A DNA stretch of 64,000 nucleotides from Psococerastis gibbosa (taxonomy: Eukaryota > Arthropoda > Insecta > Psocodea > Psocidae): assembly GCA_963971405.1 (NCBI GenBank), contig OZ020490.1:34435464-34499463 (forward strand), written 5' to 3'. Position 1 is the first letter of the stretch. Each line of letters starts with the position of its first letter. The notes under the pieces are model-generated. The model saw only the letters and a list, made by a program, of their open reading frames with translations. It did no database searches and was not told the origin of the DNA. Both the position numbers and the translations under genes were made by a program. Below are positions 9,493 through 19,929 of the stretch, piece after piece.

Positions 9493-9650
9493 ATAATGTT
9501 TTAATTGGACTTACCTCACAGCCCTCATACAATTAGGGCGGAGCAGGGGAATAAGCGTAATTGGGGGGGGGGGGGGGGTTAGTTACCTCCACCCGGGTAT
9601 TCCGATGAAATTTGAAAAGAAACGAATGTTTTATGCAGAGAATAACAATA

Positions 9651-10739
9651 TTATTTTTTTTTTTAATCACTTGAACGAAACTTCTACTATTTTACTGTGT
9701 TATGTTGGCCTGCTCGGAGTTTGGACTGTTCTTTTTCTAATGTTTATGTTTGAATATGCACTGTAATCATGGATATATATCGCCAAACTCTAATCTAAAT
9801 CATCAGCCCCCAACCCTCACCTAATTTTCCATACAAATAATTCAACTAAAAAAGTGTAGGCTATTTTGAATTAGGAAATGTAGGCTAATCAAATTCTATA
9901 AGAGACAATTAAAACTTAAAAATACCGCGAGAAAGAACCATGAGCTGAACTAGCTACAAAAATTCACAACAACTGTAGCTATAACGATGTAGAGGCACCA
10001 TTGCCGACTGCCTCTCTATTGCTAGAAGGCAGGCACGAATTCGAGCTTTAAAAAGCTCAAACAGCGTGAAGATACATACTCAAAACATTCGGTGCACCCA
10101 ACTCAATGTTACGCCAATGAGACAGGGCTAGAAATTGCCTCTATATACGATATCTCATGAATGGTGGGCCGTAAAAGAAAAATGATGGTAACGTTTTTTT
10201 TTAATGGAGAATTTAAGGATCTACAACTTTGGTACAAAAACGTTTGTTGATGAAACTTAACGTTGTCGAGAAAAACCAAAGAAAATAATAATAATGAAAT
10301 TTTGACCTTTGGCCCCGAATAACTTTTATTTTTGTATGCTGCGCCTCACCAATGTATTTCCCAACGAGCCACCACTGCCCCCCCCCCCCCGGATTTTGAT
10401 TACTAGGGGCACAGAACGCATGGGGTCCTTACCCCCCCCCCCCCCCCCGGAGGTATATTTTGACAATTTACGCCATATGGTACAGGAAGAGGGGCGATAA
10501 TAGGCTACTTGACAGTTGTAACAATATAATCGATAAAATGTATTGAAATCGGTTTTAATAAAGGGACAAGTAACCTATTCCCGCGAGTGGTTACCTAAGG
10601 AATTCTTTAGTGTGCTGAACGTCTGTGTATAATTTTTAATTTTTTAATATTTTGCATGGATCGACGGAATTTTCAAATCGGGTGGCACCATTTTCATGGC
10701 GATTAGGCTGATGCCTTAGGCTACGCCTCTTTTTGACCG
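9651..10739. other. Unassigned stretch with poly-T and poly-C runs
   Basis: The stretch at 9,640-9,790 (GCAGAGAATAACAATATT, CTATTTTACTGT, TGTTTATGTTTGAATATGC) is related to 26,296-26,430, so it belongs to a dispersed repeat. C runs at about 10,380-10,390 and 10,432-10,448 interrupt an otherwise AT-rich sequence. A 63-residue open frame at 10,309 is proline-rich only because of those runs. No gene was seen. Confidence 0.5.
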
Positions 10740-12185
10740 CTGTAGGCCATGACCATATACTTTGCTTACGATTATTTTATAGTATTTTATTATCGTTGGT
10801 AATTAGCCTCGAACATGAATGGGGAATTAGAATATAAAGTAAAGACTATAAAAACGAATTTAAAATCATTGCTTTATATCTTTCATTTCATTATATTTTT
10901 CAATGATATAGCGTACAATATTAATACCTACAATATATATCTGTTTAACTGTTTATTCACAATGTAAGGATATGAGTGTACAATAACACGAACACTAAAC
11001 ACAATATTGCAAGGACAAACATATGTACACGCAAACTATACATATACATTAATCAATTGTAGTGTACATTAAATATACAATACAATTCAATTGCCCTTAA
11101 ACCAACAATTTCAGCCTATCGTGCAGTTGGTTACAGTCATGTATTATATCGATGGAATAATGGTAGCTTGTTCGTACTTGTGCGAGTCTCTACACACCAT
11201 GCGATCGGTGACTTGTAGTAAGTAAGTATGTAAGTAAGTATTTACTAATCAAAAAACGCAATACAATTAATAAATACCCAAGGGCCACACAAAGTGCACC
11301 CTGTGAAGGGGACTAGCGTCGTGGCCCTTATAACTATTACAAACAAAAACATTACATATTACATTACGTAACAAATTATTATAAATAATGGTCTAACGCT
11401 TACAAATCTTAGAATATTTTATCTATTTATTTATATTTATGTTATATTATTTTATTTTTGTTATATTATTTTATTTTAACATTATCGCTTCAAAATATCT
11501 TTAAGTTCAGTAAAAGGCATCTTATAAATGATTTTTTTTGTGATTGTTCTAAATTTTAAAAAACTGTCAGTATAATACCGTACTTTAATTTCCTTAGGCA
11601 AAGCATTAAAAACCTTGACGGCTCTGAAATTTGGCGATTGTTTAAAGTGCTCAACGAAAGGACGCTCTGTTTTCAAGGCCAAATTGTTGCCGAGAAATTA
11701 CACTATGTTTATCAAAGAAATTGATTAACCTCTCTTTTATGCTCCTTTCAATAATTTTAGATAATATAGAGGTTAAACTGATAGGCCTCCAACTACTTGG
11801 ATTCTCCGCTTTGCCACTCTTGAAAATAGGATGTATAAAAGCAACTTTGCAATTATCTGGGAATATACCAGTATCAAAGCAGAGGTTTATCAAGTGAGCA
11901 ATTGACTTAGTGAGAAATATAGCCATTTTCTTGTAAATATATATAACTCAGCACAGGCATTACCTACAGAGGCGACTGAAGAGGCTATTCCGATACATTC
12001 ATTGAATTGTTTGTAGGCTACACGAATAATCTTTTTAAAAAAATATATAAAAAATAATCTCAGATATGGGGCATGTTGCTGACCCCACCATAGAAAAAAA
12101 ATTAACCTGCCTATTGAGGCGTGGCCTAGCCGCAACCTAATGGCAGTAGTTTGGACCCTTCTCATTTTTCAAGTGCCAAGGTACT
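10740..12185. repeat. Dispersed repeat family F, long copy, interrupted at 11,218-11,929
   Basis: Landmarks shared with 28,655-29,890 are TTATCGTTGGTAATTA, CTCGAACATGAAT, TTATTCACAAT..AAGG, CGCAAACTATACAT, TGTTGCTGACCCCA and GCAGTAGTTTGGACCCTTCT. The middle section (GGTAGCTTGTTCGTACTTGT, GCGATCGGTGA, GGCGACTGAAGAGG, ATACATTCATTGAATTG) also occurs at 57.9 and 62.7 kb. No coding content or clear termini were recognised. Confidence 0.6.
11218..11929 (-). mobile_element. Internally deleted non-LTR retrotransposon with target-site duplication CTTGTA
   Basis: On the minus strand, RT N-terminal sequence (PIFKSGKAENPSSWRPISLT, then LSKIIERSIKERL and SRQQFG; 11,651-11,926) runs straight into a C-terminal tail (SPNFRAVKVFNALPKEIKV, 11,482-11,682). 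The RT palm and everything between are deleted. A 3' UTR with a GGGCCAC...GTGGCCC hairpin (about 11,280-11,330) and a TTAC-repeat tail (11,218-11,250) follow. CTTGTA lies at 11,212-11,217 and 11,930-11,935. The family-F copy at 57.9 kb shows the uninterrupted host sequence. The layout fits a Jockey/CR1-like element. Confidence 0.75.
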
Positions 12186-12299
12186 TTTGATAAGTGTAGT
12201 TGGATGTCTCCCCTAAGACATAAGAAAGCACGCTTTCAAAATGACCCTGGAATCATCAATCATCCCGGATTGCACTCCTTCATCACAGAATAGATCACC

Positions 12300-12960
12300 G
12301 AGCAACAGTGGCGTAGCCAAGGAGGAGGGCGGGGGGGGGGGGGGGTCAGCTGGGTCCGCAAATTTGGCAAAAAATCAAATTTTTCAGATATTTATTTTAA
12401 AAAATTCCCGGTCCCCCTGTTTCCAGTTTTCTGAATTAAATTATCGTCGACAAAATCAAATTTGCCGACAAACTATTTCAGGCATATCTCTTAAAAAACA
12501 TTTCCTCGGGTAACCCCCGGGCCCACCTTGTTAGCTGCAATATTCTTCACTGTAAAATAGAAACATAACTTCTTTCAAAGTGCGCAAATTCCACTAATTT
12601 GGGCCTATTCATTTCCAAAATAATTCTCCCGGGGGGGGGGGGGGGTCCCCCTTCCTTGCAGTGGATCTACTACTCTTCGGCTGTAAAGCGTAAACATTAT
12701 TAGAATACGTGCCAAGCCGCATATATACATCAAAATGTGTAAAACTCTACAATTTCGGACCTATTTTTTTCTCAATCAACTTTCCCTGGGGGAGACCCCC
12801 CGGCCCCTCTTTGGCCCCCCGACTTTTCGGGTGGGGAAATCAAGATCATGCCCGTAATTGGAAGATGCGTACGTCCATGAGAACGGCTACTTTTCTACTA
12901 TTTTACGAAAATACCGGGGGGGGGGGGAGCGCCAAATGAATAACCCCCATTCTAAAACCT
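12300..12960. repeat. GC-rich CCCGGG-type dispersed repeat block
   Basis: Starts with CAGTGGCGTAGCCAAGGAGG and a long G run. It then has repeated units containing CGGGTAACCCCCGGGCCC, CTGTAAA.., AATTT(C)GG(A/C)C(C/T)TATT and GGGGGAGACCCCC. Related units occur at 1.9-2.6 kb and 42.1-42.3 kb. Short open frames here are glycine or proline runs made by the homopolymers. GTGGCGTAGCCA-like starts are common at the ends of insect DNA transposons, so this may be one terminus. Confidence 0.5.
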
Positions 12961-13126
12961 ATCGTAAGTGGGCATGTATTAATGTTGCATGAAGACTGGA
13001 CCCCCCAAAAAGGGAAAGTCAACCGGATCGCAGTCGCAAAAGTTATGCGCCTCTGACCTTCGGACACAACATTACGGGAATCGTTGATTTTCTGAATTGG
13101 GTAACCATCGCAATATATAATTTATT

Positions 13127-13527
13127 TCTTTCCAATTTATACGTAATATAAGGAAAGCTTTGTGACGGTCGAAATTTTCGATTCCGAGATTTCAACGGAT
13201 TTACACGTTTTGAGGTCCCAGGAACCCGAAAACGTGGTTTTTACGAAATGTCTGTCTGTATGTCTGTCTGTCTTTTCATCGATTTCCGGGCAAACTACTC
13301 TGTCGATTTAGATGAAATTTGGCATGTAGTTTTACAAAAATCATACCTCAGGACCATTTGTATTTTTATTTTGGGCCAACTCAATTTGTGGCGGTTTTAT
13401 TCTCAAAAAACTAAAGAAAACCGTCTAAAAAAATTATTTCTCAAAAACGGCTCATGCTCATTTTCTCTATCTACTAATGTTGATAAATTGGAAAGCATGT
13501 TCGAGTAAACTCGGACCGGTTCTTTTC
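13127..13527 (+). mobile_element. Family-T element, internally deleted copy
   Basis: Begins with a CTTTCCAATTTATACGTA terminus and continues through ACACGTTTTGAGGTCCCAGG, a short TGTC tandem repeat and TTTCCGGGCAAACTACTC. It jumps from the ACGGCTC block to the 3' end TGATAAATTGGAAAGC followed by ATGTTCGAGTAAACTCGGAC. Full copies are 0.8-1.0 kb; here about 450 bp of the middle is missing. No conserved protein was seen. Confidence 0.8.
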
Positions 13528-13599
13528 AATGTATTCGGCTTGTGGCGAGAACCACAGGGTTAAACAGGTGTACATAGGGGATTAGGAGATGACTGCAAT

Positions 13600-13870
13600 T
13601 GTCGGGCTCGTGGTCCAGCAGATTAGATGACTCCCCAGTAAAGCGGTGTATATCGTGGGTTCAAATCCGCTCAGTGTCCAGGTCTGTCCTTTACCTCGTG
13701 GTGTAGGTGTGGTAGTCCCCTACATTTTGTTTTAATTTCCACCACCCACCTCAGGCTGTAATACATGTAAAATGCAGGCTTGGGGCTCTCGTGATTTTTA
13801 CTGTAATGGATTGAGATCAAAAACACTTTGAAACATTCGTGGGTGGTAAAGATTGCCACCATAACTAAAA
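13600..13870 (+). mobile_element. Putative second tRNA-derived SINE
   Basis: The head GTGGTCCAGCAGATTAGATG resembles an A box, and about 35 bp later GGGTTCAAATCC is a near-consensus B box. A ~200-bp body follows, and a 28-A run begins 90 bp beyond it (about 13,962). The T-stem does not fold well, so this is a SINE-like head rather than a tRNA gene. Only one copy is present in the window. Confidence 0.4.
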
Positions 13871-13957
13871 TAAATGACCCCTTTGATGTATTCTAATAAA
13901 TATTACACAGTATACTTCATGGAAGTGGCATAATAATGAGTGATAAGACGGCTCATC

Positions 13958-13989
<32 letters not shown>

Positions 13990-14249
13990 TGCAAATGTCA
14001 AAGAAACCAGGATCAAAAGTCTTCAATGGATGATAACTGTTATAAAGCCTTTTCACCTGAAAGTTATGGCTGCATTCCAGACCAAAATTCAGTGGTCGTA
14101 AGGCAGAGCGAAATAGAAAATGAAAAAGAAGATTCCGACACTATTTGTATCTATTTTACAGACGAATATAGCCTATTGACCGTTCGCCTAATAAATATTC
14201 ATTTTCGTCCATTCCAATAACCGTCCACAATTTTTTTGATCAACTTACA

Positions 14250-15871
14250 CTACTTAATCAAGTAACTGAATATTAAATCTATAAGATGATCACGCCATTC
14301 CACTGCCAAAAGCCTTGTAACTCTATTTCCTATCGAAATCATGAGATTTTGCCATGATATCAAAACATTTTTAACTTTGAATAAGTTGGCTTTAAATCGA
14401 AACAGCTCACAAATAAACATCAGCACGCTAACGCATAATCCTGTAAAACAAATACGAAATACAACACCGGTGTCTGACAAACTAAGACGTTTTCTCTCGT
14501 CAGTAGAGTGCTCCTTATAACCTCTACGGAAATTAAGAGCATCTTCCTTAACGATTCTATTGTATACACCGGACTCCACCAGTTGTAGTAATTTTTCGTC
14601 CAAAACTGCGGCAAATGGATAACCTGGACATAACAAAATTCTGGGGAGTAACATACGAAGAGGTGGCTCTAGATGTCTGACTAATTTCGAACCTCCATGA
14701 CCATGGTAAAAATGGTCAAACATATATTTGTAAGCATTCTTTTCAACAAGCATAGCTCCCGTTCTGTCAATGGCTACTTTATCAGCTATATGCTTAGCTG
14801 GTGTGTGATACGGTTGAATCACTACACGACCAGATTCGCGTGCTTCTACAAAAGCAGGTACACTGTCAAATTCAGTCGGGGACATTTCAAAATCTTTAAT
14901 ATAAAATAGCAATTCTGCTTTATTGGCTTCAGCCAAAGTAGTTATCGATTCGCAAAAAATAGGGACTGTGATAAGGGTGGCGAAATTTGACTTGGGGACA
15001 ACTAGGGTTGAGGGAAGAGAACGTAGTTTCGTCACTATGCAGTACTTCTGAAAATGTGAAAACATATCAAATTGGAAAGAACTGAGGGAATTGAAATTAT
15101 TTTGATCATTTTGGAGTTTCATATGAGTCAAATTCATGTTTAAAGATTTGGTAATAACTTGAGCAATTTCCAGTTCAAAATGGTTCAAGGCCGACCATGC
15201 TCCTTTAATTTCCATTTCTTGAAAGTTATATGGTACTGTGGGAAAGTAGTTATCATTCTCTGGTTTATGCGCGCATGAATTTTTTCGACTATATCTCATT
15301 TCTTTGGAGGGCGGAGCATATGTGTAAAATTCAATGCAATGCTCATTAATAACAATAACCGACATGTAAAATGCCCGATTCGTATTCCAGATCATGGTAA
15401 AAATCCCGGTCAGATCAGATTTGGTACAGGGTGTCTCAATGAATAGAAACAGTTTAGTGTTTATTCCAATTACTTCCCGGTTCCTAAGTTTCGGATAAAA
15501 AAAAAATATTTCATCATTTAAGCAGTGATTTATTCTGATTAGCGCCAGATCTAGAAATTGTTCTTTGATACCGGCATCTGGTTTACTGAAAACGGTTGGA
15601 GGATTTGTGTATATATATAGAAGGTAAACCTGTGACTTGCCATCAGTACCGAAATTAGCAGATCAAATTCATTTTCTATGAGAGGGTTCTGTGTCATACG
15701 TTGCAGGATCCCGATTAGATCTCCATTCTTCGCTGTGGACAATATCGCTGACTGTAGGCAGCTCAATACGTTCGGGGGTGATATTACTGGTGAATAATTT
15801 GAAAATGTCGCAAACCAAACAATGTTTATAAAGGGTTGTATAGTCATGATCTGAAACCAAACGTTATTCAC
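14250..15871 (-). pseudogene. Ionotropic-receptor-like pseudogene IR-A
   Basis: The 381-residue open frame (14,250-15,395) plus an upstream frame (15,551-15,871) read as one intronless receptor related to insect IRs, the variant glutamate-receptor chemosensory channels of the plasma membrane. The N-terminus has a hydrophobic leader (IQPFINIVWFATF) and an extracellular region (RNREVIG.NTKLFLFIE). Residues near the middle include VPKSNFATLITVPI, the usual start of the second ligand-binding half. VPAFVEARESGRVV follows, and FTGLCVSVLMFICELF is the last transmembrane helix near residues 310-330. A frameshift in a TA run near 15,610 splits the N-terminus. The segment for TM1, pore and TM2, still readable in IR-B (about 22,440-22,740), is deleted, with only ~50 bp left. 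It therefore cannot form a channel. IR class is fairly sure, subfamily unknown. Confidence 0.75.
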
Positions 15872-15980
15872 CGCTGATAATGTGACATATAGGAGATTAT
15901 ATGCCTCTAAATACCTTAATTTAAAACTGATTGAGCAATCCCATTGTTCTTAAACGTCTTAATTTGAGTCGATCCCCTTA

Positions 15981-16062
15981 TGGTGGCAATTCCACCGACC
16001 TCGTTTTGCACCGTGAGCGTGACATTGACGTGGTAGCAGACATTTTTCATGGAATTGCCACC
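15981..16062. mobile_element. 82-bp MITE with GGTGGCAATTCCA inverted ends and TTA duplication
   Basis: The termini GGTGGCAATTCCA and TGGAATTGCCACC are inverted repeats, and TTA flanks both sides (15,978-15,980 and 16,063-16,065). The paralogous site in block B, near 23,716-23,735, reads straight through with one TTA, which confirms the insertion. The interior holds TGACGTGGTAGCAGACAT, also present in the larger family-H MITEs. Confidence 0.85.
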
Positions 16063-16418
16063 TTAATGTAAGCTGTGTCATAGCCAAAACTGGAAGCACT
16101 ATTCCCCGCATCCCCGCATTCTGCAATGTACTATTGTTAATTATTCAAGTATGTGCATGGCTATTTAACTAGGGCCCATTCAATAAATTGAATTTCAAAT
16201 TTCAAAATAAAGTTTGAACTTTCGAAAACATGGTGTTTTTTCAGTGTTACTTCATGTTATATAGCCTAATATATATATTTTTTAATTTTCGTATCAGTTC
16301 ATTCCATTCTAGCTTATAGCCAGCATTCAATAATGGGAAAATATAATAACAATTACAGAAAAGTAACGGAAACTTACTTTCACTAAAAGTATTAGTCAAT
16401 GTGTTACTACTGCAGCTG

Positions 16419-16905
16419 CCTGATCGAGGCGATTATAATACCGGGGTTAAATAAATACCCTAGGATTATAACTGTAAACAAACAAATTTTGAATAGCATT
16501 TTCCATTATAAAATTATCTTGTTTACATTTATACTACCAGGGGATTAAATAAATACCGGTAGTATAATCGCCTCGATCAGGCTGCTGGTTGATTATGGCG
16601 ATAATAATACCGAGGTTTATTTAATACCCTGGTGGTAAAAATGTAAACAAGATAATTTTATAATGGAAAGTGCTATTCAAAATTTGTTTGTTTACAGTTA
16701 TAATCCCAGGATTAAATAAATACCAATCGCCATGATCAGCAGCCTGATCGAGGCGATTATAATACCGGTATTTATTTAAACCCCTGGTAATAAAAATGTA
16801 AACAAGATAATTTTATAATGGAAAGTGCTATTCAAAATTTGTTTGTTTAGAGTTATAATCCTAGGGTATTTATTTAACCCCGGTATTATAATCGTCTCGA
16901 TCAGG
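16419..16905. repeat. Array of three ~160-bp palindromic-end MITE units
   Basis: Units lie at 16,419-16,581, 16,583-16,740 and 16,743-16,905. The outer ends are CCTGATCGAGGCGATTATAA and its complement. Each unit contains GTAAACAAGATAATTTTATA and CAAAATTTGTTTGTTTA; unit 1 is in the opposite orientation to units 2 and 3. Unit 2 has degenerate ends (GGTTGATTATGGCGAT). Block B lacks the array: it reads TGTTACTGCTGATATTAATA where block A has the insertion. Confidence 0.8.
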
Positions 16906-17013
16906 CTGCAGGCCGCTGATATTAATACGTGATGTAAAGTAACCGCAGCACTCTCCTGATGGTGACTAGTTAATTTTACTCTGGTCGGCACTTTAATGGT
17001 AGACCTACGATAA

Positions 17014-17397
17014 GGCGCCCATTCCACCGACCGGCTAGGGCTATTTACAAAAACAGTGACGTGGTAGCAGACATTCAAGACTTAGGCGGGGTTTCCACCG
17101 ACCTCGCATTGCAGAATTGACGCAAATATTTATTTTCCTCTATGCCATAGTTAAAATTGATCAATGATCATGCAGTAAAATCACAAACAAACAAATTAAA
17201 ATTAAAAAATGGCGTCATGGGATATGTTAAGTACGAACATTTTAATAGATTTCTATAAAAATAAAAACAAACATTTCCGTCAATGTCATTTGCATTCTGC
17301 AATGCGAGGTCGGAGGAAACGCCACCTAAGTCTTGAATGTCTGCTACCACGTCACCGTTTTTGTAAATAGCCCTAGCCGGTCGGTGGAATGAGCGCC
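17014..17397. mobile_element. Family-H MITE, 384 bp, TAA duplication
   Basis: Starts GGCGCCCATTCCACCGACCG and ends with the complement. The long imperfect inverted arms include the nested GTTTCCACCGACCTCGCATT. TAA flanks both sides (17,011-17,013 and 17,398-17,400). Block B has no insertion at the matching place. The 3-bp TTA/TAA target and GGCGCC ends would suit a PIF/Harbinger-type element; that assignment is inference. Related copies are at 1, 27,738 and 29,414. Confidence 0.85.
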
Positions 17398-17799
17398 TAA
17401 TTCCAGTAATAATGAATAAAAAATTGTGTGTTTCCGACTGCAGTATTGACGACTCTAAAGTTGCCGGAATGGGAATAATGCTACATACAATGTAATCATC
17501 TCGCACCTATGTTATAATTTAGAAGTACAATAGCTGTGATTGCAATATTAGCATTGCAGGTTACCACAAATGTCTACACTGCATAGATGTGAGATTACGA
17601 TACAGTATTTGTATTGCAGATATCACGATGGGTAATTGCCAGCCCCATAAGATCGTCGTCTACCACCACCAAGTGCTTGACAAACTCCCCCTGGGATTTC
17701 CGAGGAAATAAACCAAATTGATAAAAAAAAAAAAAAAAATTGCAGATATTAGCAATATTTTTTTTTCGAAATCACTAGAACTAAAAATTCTACTATTTT

Positions 17800-17925
17800 A
17801 GGGAGATTCATCTACCAATTGGGACGGCCACCAATGTTCGACTTCCGGAAAATTTCTTCACAACTTTTCATTTTTCATTTCACGACCCCCTGAGTCTAAA
17901 ATCACCCTCCGTTCAAAAGGTATAT
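17800..17925 (-). repeat. Dispersed repeat family G, copy 1
   Basis: The reverse complement matches 20,290-20,400 and 24,340-24,450: GAACGGAGGGTG.TTT, CTCAGGGGGTC and GTGAAGAAATTTTCCG, then GTCGAACATTGGTCG. The flank at 17,926-17,944 is a TA microsatellite. Confidence 0.65.
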
Positions 17926-17944
17926 ATATATATATATATATACT

Positions 17945-18739
17945 GTATGTATATGTATGCATGTATTGTATTATTGGCGTAAATAGGCTTAGCCCCCCCC
18001 CCTCAGTGCCATCCGTAGCCACCCCCCCCCCCCAGGATTTCTGGTGTCAAAGCCAAAGCCAAGACAAAGAGTTATGGTGGCGAAAGGCATAGCATAGTAT
18101 CCACAATAACGAAAGGGAAATTAATTCTTGGTATGTTTGTTTTACATGAAAAGCACCAAAAAAATCTGCATATTCACCAAGTACTTTCACAAAAATATAT
18201 TACCTCACATTCCTTAAAACCTCAATATTTCAGACCTTTTTTTCAAACTTTTTCTTCGAGGGAGGCCCACGTGTCCCCCTCATTGGTAGGTTTATTCGTC
18301 AATTAATTGTTTGTTATCCCTGTGTACAGAGATATAAGAGTATTAAACTTAAGCATCCAAATTACAAAAATGGTTCGTTCGCGTTACCTATTTCCAACTT
18401 CAAAAATCAAAAATTGAAAATCGTACCTAGAGAGACATTGAAGGATTTGAGCTTTGCACGTAGCCTACAATACCGGCGGTGTAGGCTATTAAAAATTAGT
18501 TTTCATCGATATAAAGTACCATAATCCATAATCGTAGTCAGAGCACGAGTTGGTATTTGAAATTTAACTTTAAATTCCCACTGTACCTAAAGAGGTCTCT
18601 ACGTAGAAAATTAGCACCCCAAAATTTGTTGTTTTCATTAACTTTTTATTTTTAATTTGATTAACAAATTAAGCTATTAAAGATTTGGCTCATGTAAGTT
18701 GTAGAAGACTATTTCATGCATCATATAATACTTGACTGA
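17945..18739. other. Unassigned stretch
   Basis: C runs near 17,992-18,002 and 18,022-18,033 flank CATCCGTAGCCACC, a possible DNA-transposon end. The part at 18,190-18,290 (CCTCAATATTTCAGACC, GAGGGAGGCCCACG) is related to the CCCGGG repeat. No coding region was seen. Confidence 0.4.
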
Positions 18740-19294
18740 CTGACTTAAGTTGGCGCTGTCAGCCCTGGGGGACTTTTGGCCGCATTTACAACACCACGCC
18801 AACGGATCCTGTCCTTTATTCGCCAGACCACGCCACTCATCGGCCCGTAGGCCAACTTCCTGCACATCTTCCTCTAACTGGTCGCCATTGCGTCGTCTCG
18901 GATGGCCCAAGGTCTTCTTCTGTTGGGACATGCCACCCATACTGTTTGTGCTGTTCTTTCTGCAGGCATACGGACGACGTGTCCCATCCACTGGAGCCTT
19001 CTGCTTCGTAGTATTTGTGTGACGTCTGGCGAGCCGAAGAGTTGGTGAATTTCTTCGTTCGTTCGGATTCTCCAACTGTTGTTTTCAAAAACTCTTTCGA
19101 ATATTCTCCGACATCTTGTTCTCGAAAACAGCCAGTGCTCTTGATTCTTTCTTTGTCAGGGCCCATGCTTCACCACCATATATAAGGACAGGTAGGATTA
19201 GCGTCTTGTAAAGCCTGGCCTTTGTTGTCCATGATAGATCGACTCGGATCATATAATAGGAAATATTAAATTTTTGATGCCTCACTTCTTTCAT
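18740..19294 (-). pseudogene. Non-LTR retrotransposon C-terminus (endonuclease/RT type)
   Basis: The minus strand reads LSWTTKARLYKTLILPVLIY followed by GGEAWALTKKE (19,085-19,294), the block after the RT in RTE/L1-like insect elements. A different frame continues with RTNEEIHQLFGSP-like sequence, and LQWMGHVVRMP-like residues near 18,960-18,990. At least two frame changes separate the parts. Upstream RT and endonuclease are absent. The fragment ends near AAGTCAGTCAGTCAAG (18,733-18,748 on the plus strand, complement), likely its 3' tail. Confidence 0.7.
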
Positions 19295-19929
19295 AAAACC
19301 CAGAAGAGGCTAAAATTTCGTGTAATCATGGATTTTTTGAAAAACTAAAAATCCGAAAAGTGAAAATACCCGATTACATGATGCATGAAGTAGTCTTCTA
19401 CAAATTAAATGCGTCAAACTTTTAGTAACTTGTTGAGTTAATGAAATAAAAAATGAATGGTATTTTGCGGTGCCAATTTTCTGCGCAGCATATCCTCTAA
19501 ATCTGATGGACACTATTTACAAGTAAGTGACTTGTAAAATGAAAGGTGTTAGTTTGAGCTTCTATACAGCCCAACACGACCCATGCTTACACATGACAAC
19601 GCCAAGATAGCTGCCGCCAATGCCCTCCCAAAATGTGGTCATTTGACTACGCCTATGAAGATCTATGTAGAACCATAGAAAAGTATGACCCCTCTTTTAC
19701 GATACGCTACGTTAATATACTCAATATTCCGCATAATAATGAAGTTAATGGGTAGTGCGACTGTTTTGGATCACCTTTTAGTAAAAGGCTTTTACTAGTA
19801 GAATGCTACCCACCCACGAACTATATTATTATTGTTATTGTTGTTGAAATAGGCTGACGTAGGCTAAAGCCTTTTGAAGTCACTTCACACTTCACAAGTC
19901 TCTGATCTTAATTTTGTCGACGAATACCG

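Larger units (their letters stand above)
5836..9650 (-). mobile_element. Rearranged Penelope-like element (PLE) with opposed copies
   Basis: On the minus strand the parts run N-terminal PLE region (about 9,100-8,191), reverse transcriptase (7,275-6,780) and GIY-YIG endonuclease (6,516-6,094). A second GIY-YIG copy with its downstream end repeat lies inverted at 7,275-8,205, splitting the N-terminal part from the RT. Three copies of a ~340-bp end repeat occur: 5,836-6,175 (+), 7,820-8,165 (-) and 9,150-9,492 (+). RT plus GIY-YIG is diagnostic of PLEs, and inverted or partial copies are common in them. The 9,490-9,650 flank is also repeated in reverse at 7,664-7,820. No copy is intact. Confidence 0.85.
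13990..17660. repeat. Tandem paralogous block A (IR-A and upstream DNA)
   Basis: Block A matches block B (21,535-26,260) in the same order. The matches are the 3' flank (AATGTCAAAGAAAC, TTTTCGTCCATT), the IR gene, its 5' flank (ATAGGAGATTATATG, CTGTGTCATAGC), and AGCTTATAGCCA.CATTCAAT. Further upstream come GCTGATATTAATA.GT, TCTCGCACC and CAATAGCTGTGATTGCAATA, then ATCACGATGGGTAATT. Block A carries three MITE insertions absent from B. B carries a SINE, a non-LTR fragment and other insertions absent from A. Confidence 0.8.

Noticed and set aside
12241-12939. Gly- and Pro-rich frames
   Set aside because: Created by G and C homopolymers in a dispersed repeat.
13600-13675. A genuine tRNA gene
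   Set aside because: B box is good but the T stem does not pair and no acceptor stem was found.
14420-14614. Extra minus-strand frame within IR-A
   Set aside because: Out-of-frame shadow of the receptor's C-terminal region.
18750-19022. 90-residue plus-strand frame with MPPILFVLFFLQAYG
   Set aside because: Shadow of the minus-strand non-LTR C-terminus.
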